A DNA stretch of 64,000 bases from positions 1 through 64,000 of the forward strand of contig JANSLP010000153.1 of the NCBI GenBank assembly GCA_029298735.1. Reading direction: 5' to 3'. Numbering within the stretch: the stretch's first letter is position 1; every line of letters begins with the position of its first letter. Positions 1 to 10,821 of this stretch are shown here, piece after piece. The notes beneath the pieces were generated by a model, which searched no databases, was not told where the DNA came from, and saw nothing but the letters and a program-made list of their open reading frames with translations. Both the position numbers and the translations under genes were made by a program. This stretch comes from Ophiostoma sp. CBS 140.51 (Eukaryota > Ascomycota > Sordariomycetes > Ophiostomatales > Ophiostomataceae).

Positions 1-370
1 TGTAAGTTTAGGATGGTCCAGCTCAAGGCTAGTGCTGTCATAGCCTGTGGTCGTGTGTGATTTCAACCGTAGTTTTGTGTCTAACTGGCGCTGACAGGCC
101 CTGTGGGCATGTACCATTATTACGTCACATGCCAATATTGACCATCTTCTGTTCTCAATAACAGCCAAGTAGAAACTGCAACATCAAAAATAAACAATCC
201 ATTATTGTACAGCAATAGCTGTCTGCATATAGCTATGCTAGGGTATATCATAAACAATTCCTGCATCTTCGTTTCCATTTTCGCGTCCTCACTGGCCACC
301 CTCTCGCCAGAATCGACAGTTGACACTTGAAAAGAACGACGTGTTGTCGACTTTTTATATAATCTCTGGT
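1..370. other. Intergenic, no gene recognised
   Basis: No reading frame with a recognisable domain or convincing start context. This probably holds 3' flank and part of the terminator region of the minus-strand gene that follows. Confidence 0.4.
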
Positions 371-841
371 CTATGCAGAAAACACGAGACTTGAAATGCC
401 CGACACGACTAGTACCAAAACACCAAGCTGTGTGACCGACATCGTGGGAGATTTGTGGCCCGGTGCGGCATCGTTGCTAAAGCCAACGATCCTCGATTCA
501 TTCAGGGGGCGGTTCAACCTGGTTAGGCAGTTGGTAAAGTCGTCGATGTTGCTAATATTGGCGGGCACAACGCAGTAGAGGTAGCAGCCGTCGACGAGGT
601 TCGGAACATTGGGGTAGCAGCAGTTGACCATCCAGGGCGCCGACGTGTTGGTTCCCGGGATGACGGCAACTCGGACATCGTGAGGGATATCCAGACTCTT
701 GAGGTCTGGCATGAAGTTGCCACCCGGCGGACAGGTGTTTGTCGGTGCTGGGGGACCGCCGGTGGACGCGACGGATGTGGAGACCACCGTGCTGGTGACA
801 CCCGTCGAGGTTGGTGCAGTGATGCTGGATGATGAAGACAT
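371..841 (-). CDS. Small S/T-rich Cys-containing surface protein, hypothetical
   Basis: A 156-residue product of unknown function. The first ~35 residues are almost only Ser, Thr, Val and Ala. A compact middle region (residues about 37-110) holds six Cys, including a CC pair and a CxxxC pair, and potential N-glycosylation sites (NTS, NIS, NES). The last ~20 residues are hydrophobic, as in a GPI-anchor signal or tail anchor. The ATG at 841 has a good upstream context (ACAACCATCACA). No N-terminal signal peptide is visible, so an upstream exon encoding one may be missing. The layout is common among fungal cell-surface proteins of unknown role; I do not recognise a named domain. Confidence 0.55.
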   Translation of the reverse strand: MSSSSSITAPTSTGVTSTVVSTSVASTGGPPAPTNTCPPGGNFMPDLKSLDIPHDVRVAVIPGTNTSAPWMVNCCYPNVPNLVDGCYLYCVVPANISNIDDFTNCLTRLNRPLNESRIVGFSNDAAPGHKSPTMSVTQLGVLVLVVSGISSLVFSA

Positions 842-3566
842 TGTGATGGTTGTGTGGAGGTGGTAGTGGTGGACTTTGAAGGTCGTGATGTCGCTAATGG
901 GAGTTTTCGGTGATGTATATCGAGGATGTTGTTGGCGACAATCTTTGGGAGCATGAAAGGCAGGGCTGAACTCTCCGTTTGCTTTGCAGGCTAGAAGCGG
1001 GAGGAGTCGGTCTTCATATATCTGTACGGAAACACGACCCTTGCAGAAATAAAGCGCTCGCGGCTGCTCAACGCTACCAAGGGTTGTTCTTTTGTGGGCT
1101 GTAGAGAGGCGATTGTGCCCTTTTCTGGTGGTTTGTGATTGAACAGCCCTGGATCCATACGAGAGATCCTTGCCCGTTTGGTGTGGGAAGCCGGTTTTCT
1201 ATGGGGTCGTGTGAGGAGGGGTTTGGTGAGAAAGTATCGCAAAACACGAGGCACAGAGAGACGCGACAAAGAGAGAGTCGACCCACAACGCTGAATTAAG
1301 CTTAATGACGGGACGAATTTTGTTTCCCTCGGACCATTCTTGTCGATCATTTTTCAGTTTTCCATGATTCCACGATCGCGTCTCGGTACTTAAGATGATG
1401 TCGAGGTGCTGTTGATTGTTCTGTTGGCTGCTCTTGTTTGTTGTTCTGTTTCTCTCAAAGGCCCTGACCCTGACCAAATAGGAAGGACGCGGCGCTCTTC
1501 TGTTACATCTGTTTCTGATTGGTTTGTGAGGCGCTGGGGGGCGCAGTTTTGTTCCAACTCGCCCCGTCGGTTTCTGGCGATCTTTGCAGTTTACGAAACA
1601 CTCCTGCCGTCATCCTGCCCCAAAGGCCCAGCACTACAGTTTGGCCCTGAAAGAAGCTTCAAAAGAACCGTCTTCTACGTCAATTGCTGACATCAAATGC
1701 AAACTGACATCATGCCAATGGTTCTTAGTTTGTGCGAAACATGTCGTGATACCAATACAGAATCACATAAAATCAGACAAAGCTCGATTTGAGCTTCACT
1801 TTCCTTTTTGCCCTGTAGTGATGCTGCCAGTGCTACGGCGGGAAATAAATGGAAATACGGGCTGCAACAACAAGCCAGCAACACAGCGCCTTGGCGCTCA
1901 CGGCACTTTATCGAAACAGGGCTCTGGAAGTAGAATGCTTGTTTGACATTGGGTCTTTTGATGGGCTGTGGTATCAATATCGACGTCAGTGGTTTTCAAG
2001 TTCCGGATAACAGGACGGGGTCACATGGGGCCGCCCAGCACGACACATTCTCTCAACTTGGACACTGAGCCGGGCTGTGCACGACTGCCGTCCCCGACCG
2101 CCAGCCCTTTCGCAATAAAAAACACCGCACCGGTGAAACCACATTTGCACCTACAAATCTCGCCTTGCAATCCCGATCGGGCAGCTGCAACACAACTGAC
2201 CAGTAAAATCTGGCGCCTACTATAATAATCATTGTAGATTGCGCAGCTTTTGAAATATGCCTTACAGTATCAGGAGTGATTTTTTTTGTTGTTGAAACCG
2301 TGCAAGCATGTAGCATTTTGCAGCGCAGTGGCGTAAGCACACAAATCCGGCGATATTCTTGTTGCGGTATACCCAATGGACCCAATGTGTTCCTAGTATG
2401 CGGAGTGCCAAATCGTTATACGATATCTTTGCTCAGATCTACGAGCAGATTCTGAGAGATTCATGACCATGGTAACTGCCGCGCTTCACCGTGATTTCGG
2501 TCGTTGAGTATCCCACATTGTCCGACGTCATGGATTGCCAGTCTTCGGACCGGTTGTCTCCCATTTTGTTGACGCTGACCGAACAATGTCACCGGACACA
2601 AAAGTACAATGTTGTCGGCGACTTTTCACAATTCCGAGGTGGCTGGACAATTTCTACTTGGTGCAATATTGTACACCTCGTAACGATGTTTTCCAGCTCG
2701 CTGGGATATTTGTGATATTGCTCCGTGTGGTGGCAAGAAGAGGGGAAGCAACACATCAAAAATAAAACCACCAGGATGGAGAAAAAACGAGTAATCCTCG
2801 CAACGGAAGAAATATTCACAGACGGACGAGGCTGGCATGTATGCTGTGGTTGATCGTCGCTCCAGGTCGGGTCAGCCCAGCCAAACGTACGCGTCCAAGA
2901 CGGATAATCTAGTGTTGGCGGTCATATCTATTCCTCCAATATGTGGCAGGCTCTTTGGATGTGAGGAAGGCGAGTCCGAAGCCGAGGCGAGGCATTGTCG
3001 TTTGTCTATTTTGACTTGTCGGAAGGCAACACATATTACATGCCACTTGGATAGTCAAGAGTCCGGCAACTCATTAACCGGGGCGACGTGCTACCCTTTA
3101 TATGGGCCCTCTCAGGCCTGGCAAGGCTCTACCGTGGTTGGTGGAAGAACACCGGAGCCTTGTGGTGAAGCACGGTGTTCCCATCAGCTGCACGGCATGA
3201 CGCGTCCGTATGCACTGGCAAGGTATAGTTTCGATAAGGAATCTCAAACCCGCTCTGTCGTAACCGACGTCGAGCTTTTGTTGACCGGGCCCTGTACCTG
3301 GACTGTAATAATGACTTTGCTGACTTCCATCACAATTTTCAGTGTCAGTGAAATACTAAGCCTGAAGACACACTATTTATCATCAACTGGAAGCGCACGA
3401 GGGCAAATCATGGCAGTATCTGGATACCAGATGGCAATGTCACGATCACTACAAAGTGTGGCAAGTTTTAAAATACTGTAAATTGTACGATTGGTTTTCC
3501 ATTGTTTTTGAACTTTTTATTTTTCTAGTCTTTCCGCTGTTCTCCGTTATCAGCCTGAACACTGGC
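842..3566. other. Gene-poor interval
   Basis: About 2.7 kb between two minus-strand genes. The longest open frame (2837-3481, +) has no recognisable motif, no compositional bias of a protein and no clear promoter. I leave it unannotated. Part of the interval should be the promoter of the 371-841 gene and the 3' UTR of the beta-glucuronidase gene. Confidence 0.4.
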
Positions 3567-5393
3567 CTACTTCTTGGAGCCGGGGTAGTCCTGGTCGACA
3601 TTAATCTGGTCCCAGCGCTTCTTGAGCACGGCAGCAATGGCCTTGGGCTTGCGGTCACGGGTGAAGATACCCTTCTTGTTGCCGTCGACACGGAAGATGT
3701 GGTTGGCGGACGTCTGGAAATCGGCAAAGTTCCAGACCTGCTCACCAATGATGGCCGGGATCTTGTCGTGGACACGGTGGCACATGTCGTAGTAGGCGAT
3801 CTGGAACTCCTCGCTCCAGGGCCCAGCATTCCAAGAACGTAGACCGGACAGAGTATCCGCACCGTACTCAGTCATCATCATCGGTTTGTCAGGGTACTTC
3901 TTGGCCCAGCCGAGCATCTCGGCCTCAAACGCAGCCTCGGCAGCGACCAGGTCACCAGTGTGCTCATACCAGCCGTAGTAGCGGTTCAGACACAGAACGT
4001 CAAACATGTCCGAAATCAGGCACAAGTCAAACTTAGCAAACATGACGTTGATGAAGCAGATGGGGCGCTTGGCCGGATCGGCATCGCGGGCAACCTTGAC
4101 AAGAGGCGCAAAGTACTCGCGGGCACCATCTTCATTCGACGAAGGCTCGTTGGAAATGGACCAGAGGACGACACAGGCGTGGTTCTTATCACGGGCCACC
4201 AGCTCACGGATGGAGTCGGCATGAGCCTCGCGGGTCTGCTCATTGCAGTACTCGGGCGACCAGGTTGCCATTTTCTTAGTGCTGAAGAAGCCAGAGGCAA
4301 TGCCCAGGTTCAGGCCAACAGCGGGCGTCTCGTCAATGACGACGATACCCTGGCGGTCGGCAAACTCCATGACCTCCTCAGCGTAGGGGTAGTGCGACGT
4401 GCGGAACGAGTTGGCACCGATCCAGTCCATGAGCTGGAAATCGTGGACCATGTAGGCCGAGTCGTGACCCTTGCCACGGACGGCAGTGTCCTCGTGGCGG
4501 CCAAATCCGGTAAAGTAAAAGGGCTTGCCGTTGATCAAAAACTGGGTGCCCTTGACCTCAACAGTGCGGATACCCGTGGCGACAGAGTACGAGTCCTGGA
4601 CGGCGCCAGCACTGTCGCGGATCTCGGCACGGAACTGGTACAGGTAGGCCGCACCGGGCTGCCACAGCTTGGCGTTGTCAATCTTGACCTCACCCTTGGC
4701 ACCCTTGGCTTCACCAACGACCTTGTCATCCTCGTCGAGGACAGTGACGTGAACATCGGCGGACTTGTCACCAGCCACCTGGACATCGTAGTTGATGATG
4801 CCCGTCGAGCCCTGCACATCCGGAATAACAGTGACATCCTCGACGCTGCTCGCCGCGGGGACACTGTACAGCCACACCGACCGCGCCAGGCCGGAGTAGT
4901 TGTAGAAATCGTGAAAGTACTTCTGCTTCTTCTGGCCGTCCGCCTGCACCTCCAGCAAACCGGGCGGGATTGTGGTGTTGGTTAGCTCGTTGTTGACGGT
5001 GATGGTCAGGCGGAACTCCTGGCCGGGCTTGACTAGCGATGTGACCTCGGCATCAAATGGCGTGTAGCCGCCAATGTGCTCAGCCACCAGCTTGTCGTTC
5101 ACGTAGACACGACCCTCGTGTGTCGCTGCCGAGACGCGCACAAAGTAGCGGTCCGACGTCCAGTTACGGGGAACGATAACGCGGCGCTGGTAGCTCACCC
5201 AGCCGACGTGGTTGTGGATGGCAGGGTCAATGAAGACATCGTTGTAGCTGGCAGGGACGGGGGCCTCAAGGCTGCCGGGCAGAGCGCCGGTCCAGGGAGC
5301 CTCCTTCTCCAAGTCATCCTTGACGAGGGCAAAGCGCCATGTGCCGTCGAGGTTGACGAGGTCGCGCGTCGAAGAGGCCTGGGGCTTAAGCAT
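3567..5393 (-). CDS. Beta-glucuronidase, GH2, bacterial type
   Basis: A 608-residue intronless enzyme predicted to hydrolyse beta-D-glucuronides in the cytosol; there is no signal peptide. It resembles bacterial UidA/GusA along its full length (E. coli enzyme 603 aa). Order: jelly-roll sugar-binding domain (about 15-180), immunoglobulin-like domain (about 182-275), TIM barrel (about 280-600). The acid/base Glu is E416 in WSISNEP and the nucleophile is E509 in MMTEYGAD. The NxK motif that recognises the glucuronate carboxylate is present (N572, K574 in GNKKGIFTRDRKPK), which separates it from beta-galactosidases and mannosidases. A segment at about 360-385 corresponds to the active-site loop typical of bacterial enzymes. 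The gene is divergent from the MFS permease at 7140. Bacteria-to-fungus transfer of gus genes is known in other fungi; transfer here is inferred from the similarity pattern and lack of introns. Confidence 0.95.
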   Translation of the reverse strand: MLKPQASSTRDLVNLDGTWRFALVKDDLEKEAPWTGALPGSLEAPVPASYNDVFIDPAIHNHVGWVSYQRRVIVPRNWTSDRYFVRVSAATHEGRVYVNDKLVAEHIGGYTPFDAEVTSLVKPGQEFRLTITVNNELTNTTIPPGLLEVQADGQKKQKYFHDFYNYSGLARSVWLYSVPAASSVEDVTVIPDVQGSTGIINYDVQVAGDKSADVHVTVLDEDDKVVGEAKGAKGEVKIDNAKLWQPGAAYLYQFRAEIRDSAGAVQDSYSVATGIRTVEVKGTQFLINGKPFYFTGFGRHEDTAVRGKGHDSAYMVHDFQLMDWIGANSFRTSHYPYAEEVMEFADRQGIVVIDETPAVGLNLGIASGFFSTKKMATWSPEYCNEQTREAHADSIRELVARDKNHACVVLWSISNEPSSNEDGAREYFAPLVKVARDADPAKRPICFINVMFAKFDLCLISDMFDVLCLNRYYGWYEHTGDLVAAEAAFEAEMLGWAKKYPDKPMMMTEYGADTLSGLRSWNAGPWSEEFQIAYYDMCHRVHDKIPAIIGEQVWNFADFQTSANHIFRVDGNKKGIFTRDRKPKAIAAVLKKRWDQINVDQDYPGSKK

Positions 5394-6721
5394 TGTGATT
5401 ATATTGTGTGAATATGTGTGGGGAGAGGAGATTATGTTAAGGTTGGGAAGAAAAATAAGGTATCTGGGGATGGTTTGGGGCTGACTGAGATGGAAGTTGG
5501 GGTATTTGGAGTATGCTTAGTTTTCAGATTATCGACAATTGGCTTTTTGGGAACGGTATGTTTGCTTCTTCTTGTGTGTTTTGGGATTATTGACAGTCGA
5601 CGTATATCCATGTATATCCTTATTGCCGCGTTGAATCGGCATCCCACGCTTCCCCAGAGTCTCCTATCCCGACCCCATTCTAGCGGGTGCCGACATCCAC
5701 GGACGGACTCTTACATATTCTTCCAAAAATACAAAATCCGGGGCATGTGAGATGGCACTTTTTTTCCCACAAACCACGTCTCAACGATTGCTGTTTTGAA
5801 AATGCCTGTGCACGTGGGGACGGACATTCTTGTGGGAGAAAGGCTTGTCGTCCATTGCCCATGTTGGCTAGATCAGGTGTCAAAACATGTCCGTGGTGTC
5901 GACAGCAATGGCCGTCAGTGAAGTGGCAACAGAGGACAGCCTCCGATTGGCTTTGTCGGCTACCAGGCTCGTCGGCTAGCCTTATGGCAAGGTGTAGGAA
6001 AGGCAAAAAGAAGGTTTCCAATTACAGAACTAAACAAGAAATCCACAGAACAAAACCACAGAACTATTTACGAGAGGCACATCCCGTCGATAAATGATTG
6101 GCTGCCCTCCCCTAGGTGCCTCTTGGCTGCCGCCAGGTGCCGTCGTTTTCTCCCGATGCACTTCCCCAGGCGCTGGTCTGTTGCCACTTTGCGGCATAAA
6201 CCCACATGGTGCAGCAAAAAGTGCTACACTAGGCCCAATGAAGCACCACCACTAACACGACACTCACCTTGAGCGTGGGGGACGTTTCGCAGACACCTTC
6301 CATTATCGTCACACTCCTTTGTTCCCCATGATGGTTTCCTACTCATCCTTTGGTTCTTTGTGTGGCACACCATTTGTGGAAAATCTTGGGGTTCCTCCAC
6401 GCATGATGGCCAAGAGAAGACAAGAACGACAAAAGTCTCTGACAAGGTCAATCTAGCCCATTGGTTATCAGCCATGACACGACTCCGGCAGTTCACTATT
6501 GATACGGAATGATCACCCAGGCACCCCTTGTCTCCCCAGACGCCCCCTCATTTACTGCCCACATGGATTCCGACGCATGCTGACAGGTCCCGGAATCTCG
6601 GCTACCTCCGTTAACACACCTTTCTTTGTGTCTTGGCCATTGCACATACTCTACATCCGGGGCACACCAATAATGCAACGCGCGTCGCGAGGGCGAAGGC
6701 GAAAAAATACACAAACGTGTA

Positions 6722-6758
6722 ACCCGAAAAGGAGGACCCGAAAAGGAGGACCCGAAAG
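6722..6758. repeat. 14-bp tandem direct repeat, 2.6 copies
   Basis: The unit ACCCGAAAAGGAGG occurs twice without a mismatch (6722-6735, 6736-6749), followed by a partial third copy (ACCCGAAAG). It lies about 380 bp upstream of the permease ATG, in the intergenic region shared with the beta-glucuronidase gene. It could be an array of regulator sites; this is inference. Confidence 0.8.
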
Positions 6759-6982
6759 ATGAAGACAAAAAGACGAACAAAAACGTGGAGATGCGGGGAA
6801 ATTCTGGGGGAAGCCTCCTTGAATGGTAAGAACGAGACGAAGAGAGGCCAAGCTGAAAGCCAAAAGAACCAAGACGAGGAAGCACAGTCCACCCGAAGAC
6901 AAGATGAGGATAGATGTGATGGCGTGTCTTGGTAATATTTTCCATTTCATTCATTGTCCGATTGTGTAGTATCTCGATGGAA

Positions 6983-6990
6983 TCTATATA
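6983..6990 (+). promoter_or_regulatory. TATA-like element of MFS permease
   Basis: TCTATATA about 150 bp upstream of the ATG at 7140, followed by a pyrimidine-rich leader. Position and composition fit a fungal core promoter. Confidence 0.45.
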
Positions 6991-7139
6991 GGTCCACGGC
7001 AGCCTGGTCTCCATCTCAGCGTGATCATCTCCATCTCACTCTGACTCAACTTATCATATTCTTTTCGTCTCTTCTTACTTGTCTATTTTACCCGTCTTCT
7101 TTTTTGTTCGTTAAGTTCATCTTTACACACACACGCAAC

Positions 7140-8764
7140 ATGGGCGTCGACGAGAAGCCCTCAGCCACGGTCGTGCCGGACGCCTCCATGCCTCAGCTGA
7201 CCCAAGACATCACTCACGAGGAGGCCGCACTCGACAAGACCGACACCGTCAACGATGACCAAGCTTACAAGTACTTGGCCAGCCACAACACGGCCGCCAC
7301 ACCCGACGAAGAGAAGGCTGTCCTTCGCAAAATTGACTGGCGCATCATCCCGCTGCTGATGGCCGTCAACTGTGTTCAGCTAATCGACAAAAATGTACTT
7401 CACACTCTTTCCCTATTTTATGAGAATTAATTACTGACTTCTTCTTTCAGACCATGTCCACGGCCGCCACGTATGGCCTGATCCAGGAAGCCAACCTCGT
7501 CGGTCAGGAGTACAGCCTGCTCATCACCCTCTTCTACATTGGTTACATCGCCGCCGAATATCCCTCCCTCTACCTCATGCAACGCTTCCCGACCGGCAAA
7601 TACATTACCATCAACTTTGTCGCCTGGGGCATTGTCCTGGCATGCACCGGCGCCGCCACCAATTTCGCCGGTCTTGCTGTCTGCCGTATTCTCCTGGGTA
7701 TCTTTGAGGCTCCGCTCAACGCTGGTATGATTATGATCACGGCCGCCTGGTGGAAGAAGGAAGAGCAGCCGCGTCGTCTGGGTCTGTGGTACTGTTCGGC
7801 CGGATTCATCAACATTGCCGTCGTGCTCATGTTTTATGGCGTTGCGCACATCCATGTCGGCAACATGTTCGCCTATCAGTGGGTCTTTATCATCTGCGGT
7901 CTCTGCACTGTCCTGCTGGGCATCAGCCTGTGGTGGCTGCTGCCTGACTCGCCCATGGAGTGCACGTTTCTCAACGAGCGTGAGAAGTCGGTGGCTGTCC
8001 AGCGCGTCAAGGAGAACCACACGGGTATCAAGAACGCCCACCAGAAGAAATACCAGATTGTCGAGGCCCTCACGGACATTAAAGTGTGGCTTCTGGCCCT
8101 GGCCGTCTTCTTCCAGAACATGACCAACGGTCTCCAAGGCTCGTTTACCGGTCTCATCATCAAAGGTTTCGGCTATAGCACTTACAAGACCATTCTCCTG
8201 CAGTTGCCCATCAACGCCGTCGTTGGTATCTCCTGTCTTGTCGTCACCTGGTTCCTCGGCAGCAGCTGGGGTCAGAACAAGCGCATTATCATGTGCATCA
8301 TTTGCTATATCCCTGGTGTTGTCAGCACGGCCCTGCTGTATGCCATCCCCGTCAACCAAAACACCTTGGCCGTCCACCTCTTTGCCGTCTACTTTATGAA
8401 TACCATCACCACCTGCGCCAGTATTCTCTACTCGCTGCTAGCCTCCAACGTTGGTGGCTACACAAAGAAGTCAATTGCCAACACAATGGTCTTTATCAGC
8501 TACTCGGTCGGTAACATCGTCTCGCCCCAGGCCTTCCTCACCCGCGAGGCACCTCGCTACACTACCGGTGTCGCCGTCACTCTGGCTTCGTTCTGTGCTG
8601 CCATTGTCATCCTGTGCATTCTTTACGTCTTGTACGTCGCCGAGAACAAGAAGCGCGACCGCGAGGCTACCAACCAGCCGGTCCTAACCGAGGAGGAGCG
8701 GATGCACATGGCCTTTGCCGATATGACTGACAAGGAAAACTCCATGATGCGGTACTCTCTGTAA
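7140..8764 (+). CDS. MFS permease, anion:cation symporter (Dal5-like) family
   Basis: Two exons (7140-7394, 7451-8764) with a 56-nt intron (GTACTT...CAG) give 522 residues. The intron falls in the family motif DKN|TMSTAATYGL in the first membrane segment. About 85 hydrophilic N-terminal residues precede roughly 12 membrane segments. Family signatures include FEAPLNAGM followed by AAWWKKEEQPRR, and a long central cytoplasmic loop (PDSPMECTFLNEREK). Fungal members (Dal5, Tna1, Vht1, Liz1 types) import organic anions and vitamins at the plasma membrane; bacterial hexuronate porters belong to the same wider family. It is divergent from the beta-glucuronidase gene, so a glucuronide or glucuronate substrate is a reasonable inference, but the substrate cannot be read from sequence. 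Allantoate, nicotinate or pantothenate are alternatives. Confidence 0.9.
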
Positions 8765-9792
8765 GGAGTTCCTATGGTACGGTCAGCTCGATCAGAACTT
8801 GCAATCCATTCAGAGTTCAGGGCAGTGGTTACATAGTATGAATTGCAGTGGTTTACTGCTGCAGTAGTTTGTTAGCAAAGCAGTATGATATGAGAGGCAT
8901 TTAGTGCACAAATTTTATCTTATCCTGTTTCCATTCCCTTTTGGCCTTGCGTGCATTGAACTCTGATTAGGACTTGTGTGCATTTATTAGTGTATGCTGA
9001 ACTACTGCTAACGTGCAAGCACTTTCGATGTCTTCTTTGCTCGGGCCGGTCTTCATCGGCGATTCCTACACAACCTACCAGAAGATCCTCTCGAATCGAT
9101 TCTTAGCACGCATTATATTATGGCGTCTTCACCGGTGTCTGCTAAGATCGCTTGCCCGGTTTACACGCTTGAGCATTGTTGCTTGCGAACAACTTTAACC
9201 CTCACCACGCGTTTTACATGTGCAAAGAAGACTGGATCCAGACCCTCCAGTTGCCTCAGAGTGAGTGGGGAACCTTTGCCGGTGTCATATCACCACCAGC
9301 TCTGGCTGGTGGTGGTCACGGGAAGATTGGATATGTTGAGGATTTTCATGCGAGTGAGGCCTCGGACGAGCTTGTCTTTGCCATGTGCGGATGCTTGGTT
9401 GTTCTTCCATGTCAAATAAGCCTATGGAACGCTGGCCCGGCGGTTGCCAGCAGTTCTTATCCTCTAGCAAGACATGACGTTGCACAAGTCATTCTCGTTT
9501 TATCTCTGTATCTCCCTGTGCGTCGTCGGCACCTCGTGTATTTTCATTTTTGTCTATCCATTCTGTTTTAATCCCATACCTGCACGGTTCATCTTGTGGC
9601 ACCATGATCTGTTCTCTAAATAAAGGAGACTTGTGTGACGCAGGCGCGCAGGCGTTTGCAGGTCTTTCTGCAGGACAAAAGTATGGTCTCCCCGAGATAG
9701 CAAGACCATGTTCACTGTTTGCTTCCATCCAAGCATCGTCACTTTTAAGCCAAACAAAACACAACCTACACTACGACGCGACAGCCACGACC
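8765..9792. other. Intergenic
   Basis: About 1 kb between two plus-strand genes. It holds the 3' UTR of the permease and the promoter and leader of the next gene. Open frames here (for example 9176-9571) show no domain or sensible start and were not called. Confidence 0.45.
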
Positions 9793-10821
9793 ATGCTTCG
9801 ATCTTTGACGTTGCTCGCCTTCATCTCAAGATGCATGCTACCTGTCCACGCTCTCACTTGTTATGGCATGGAGGGGGACCAAATGAACAGCAACTACGTG
9901 CCTTGCAACGCGAGTACGTCTGTTGATGCGGACACTGACAGCACACACTCCGCCTGCTGCAATGCTGCCAATGCTGATATTTGCTTGTCGTCGGGGCTCT
10001 GCTTGAGTACTGTCTCTGTCACCCTCGGCCGTGTCCTTTGGGTCAATGGATGCACCGACAAGACCCTACAGGACCCCAGCTGTCCTCAGTATTGCCGCAA
10101 CATGAAGAACCCACCTGGTCCCTCTGACAGCTACTTCTTGCGCTCCTGCGATCGCAACGAGACGACCAACAGCTGGTGCTGTGGTGTTGAGGGCCAGAGC
10201 ATCTCCGAGTGCTGCAAGCGTTCGTTCAAACTGCGAAGCAATATTGGACATCTCGTTCAGCAGCTGAGTGTGGCCGATGCTGGGGGCTCAAACGGTGGGA
10301 GTGGGCATGGAAACAACGATAACACAAACAATGGCGTACCGTTCATCACGCCATCATCCTTTGACAATCAACCGTCGTCAACAGCCTCATCTTCGACAGA
10401 ATCGTCGGCCTCAACATCAACAAACAGGGAGGGACTCATCGCTGGTCTCTCTGTCGTGTCTGCCATTGCTGCAGTTGCCATCATCGCCCTCGTCGTTGCT
10501 GTCCTTCGAATCCGACGCTTGTCGGGCAGAAACAAAGCACTTCTTGTCTCCAATGACCAGGGCCAGAACAACAACAACAATAATGCTGCCAATGTCGCTC
10601 CCCAAGTCGTCGATCAGCCAGAAGCATCAGCTCCACATGCCAGCTTGCCTCCGGTCGAACACCGTGCTGTGACTGACACTTCGACAGCCCACGAACTATC
10701 ACCAATCAGTGCCAGAAGCGAGCCATGTGAGATCAGCGAAACTGCTGGTGGAAGTTCTACGGTCAGGCCAATGTCGATGGATGGACAAGCATCACGTTCA
10801 ATGGTGATAATTGCTGAGTAG
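9793..10821 (+). CDS. Cys-rich single-pass membrane protein
   Basis: A 342-residue protein of unknown function. I chose the ATG at 9793 because it opens a signal peptide (hydrophobic, ending near PVHALTC); the frame extends further upstream without sense. The extracellular part (about 22-150) has roughly 18 Cys, several as CC pairs (SACCNA, WCCG, ECCKR), and N-glycosylation sites. It is followed by a Gly/Asn/Ser/Thr linker (about 155-215), one membrane segment at about 217-240 (GLIAGLSVVSAIAAVAIIAL) and basic stop-transfer residues (RIRRLSGRNK). The cytoplasmic tail of about 95 residues is low-complexity with an Asn run. This ectodomain-TM-tail layout is widespread in Pezizomycotina and often proposed for wall sensing; no specific role can be assigned. 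Confidence 0.8.
   Translation: MLRSLTLLAFISRCMLPVHALTCYGMEGDQMNSNYVPCNASTSVDADTDSTHSACCNAANADICLSSGLCLSTVSVTLGRVLWVNGCTDKTLQDPSCPQYCRNMKNPPGPSDSYFLRSCDRNETTNSWCCGVEGQSISECCKRSFKLRSNIGHLVQQLSVADAGGSNGGSGHGNNDNTNNGVPFITPSSFDNQPSSTASSSTESSASTSTNREGLIAGLSVVSAIAAVAIIALVVAVLRIRRLSGRNKALLVSNDQGQNNNNNNAANVAPQVVDQPEASAPHASLPPVEHRAVTDTSTAHELSPISARSEPCEISETAGGSSTVRPMSMDGQASRSMVIIAE

Larger units (their letters stand above)
5394..7139. other. Divergent promoter region of beta-glucuronidase and MFS permease
   Basis: About 1.75 kb between two gene starts facing away from each other, so it must contain both promoters. It holds a 14-bp direct repeat (6722-6758) and a TATA-like element before the permease. 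No open frame in it looks coding. Confidence 0.6.

Noticed and set aside
2837..3481. 214-codon open frame upstream of the GUS 3' end
   Set aside because: No motif, irregular composition and no codon preference like the neighbouring genes.
3960..4985. Long open frame antisense to the beta-glucuronidase gene
   Set aside because: It is a mirror of the strongly biased GUS coding strand; similar shadows occur opposite the permease, tryptophan synthase and P450 genes.
5394..7139. CreA-like SYGGRG sites (for example CCCCAG at 5652, 6164 and 6534, CTGGGG at 6804)
   Set aside because: The motif is so degenerate that about seven are expected by chance on both strands of 1.7 kb; four of the CTGGGG form are not evidence of enrichment.
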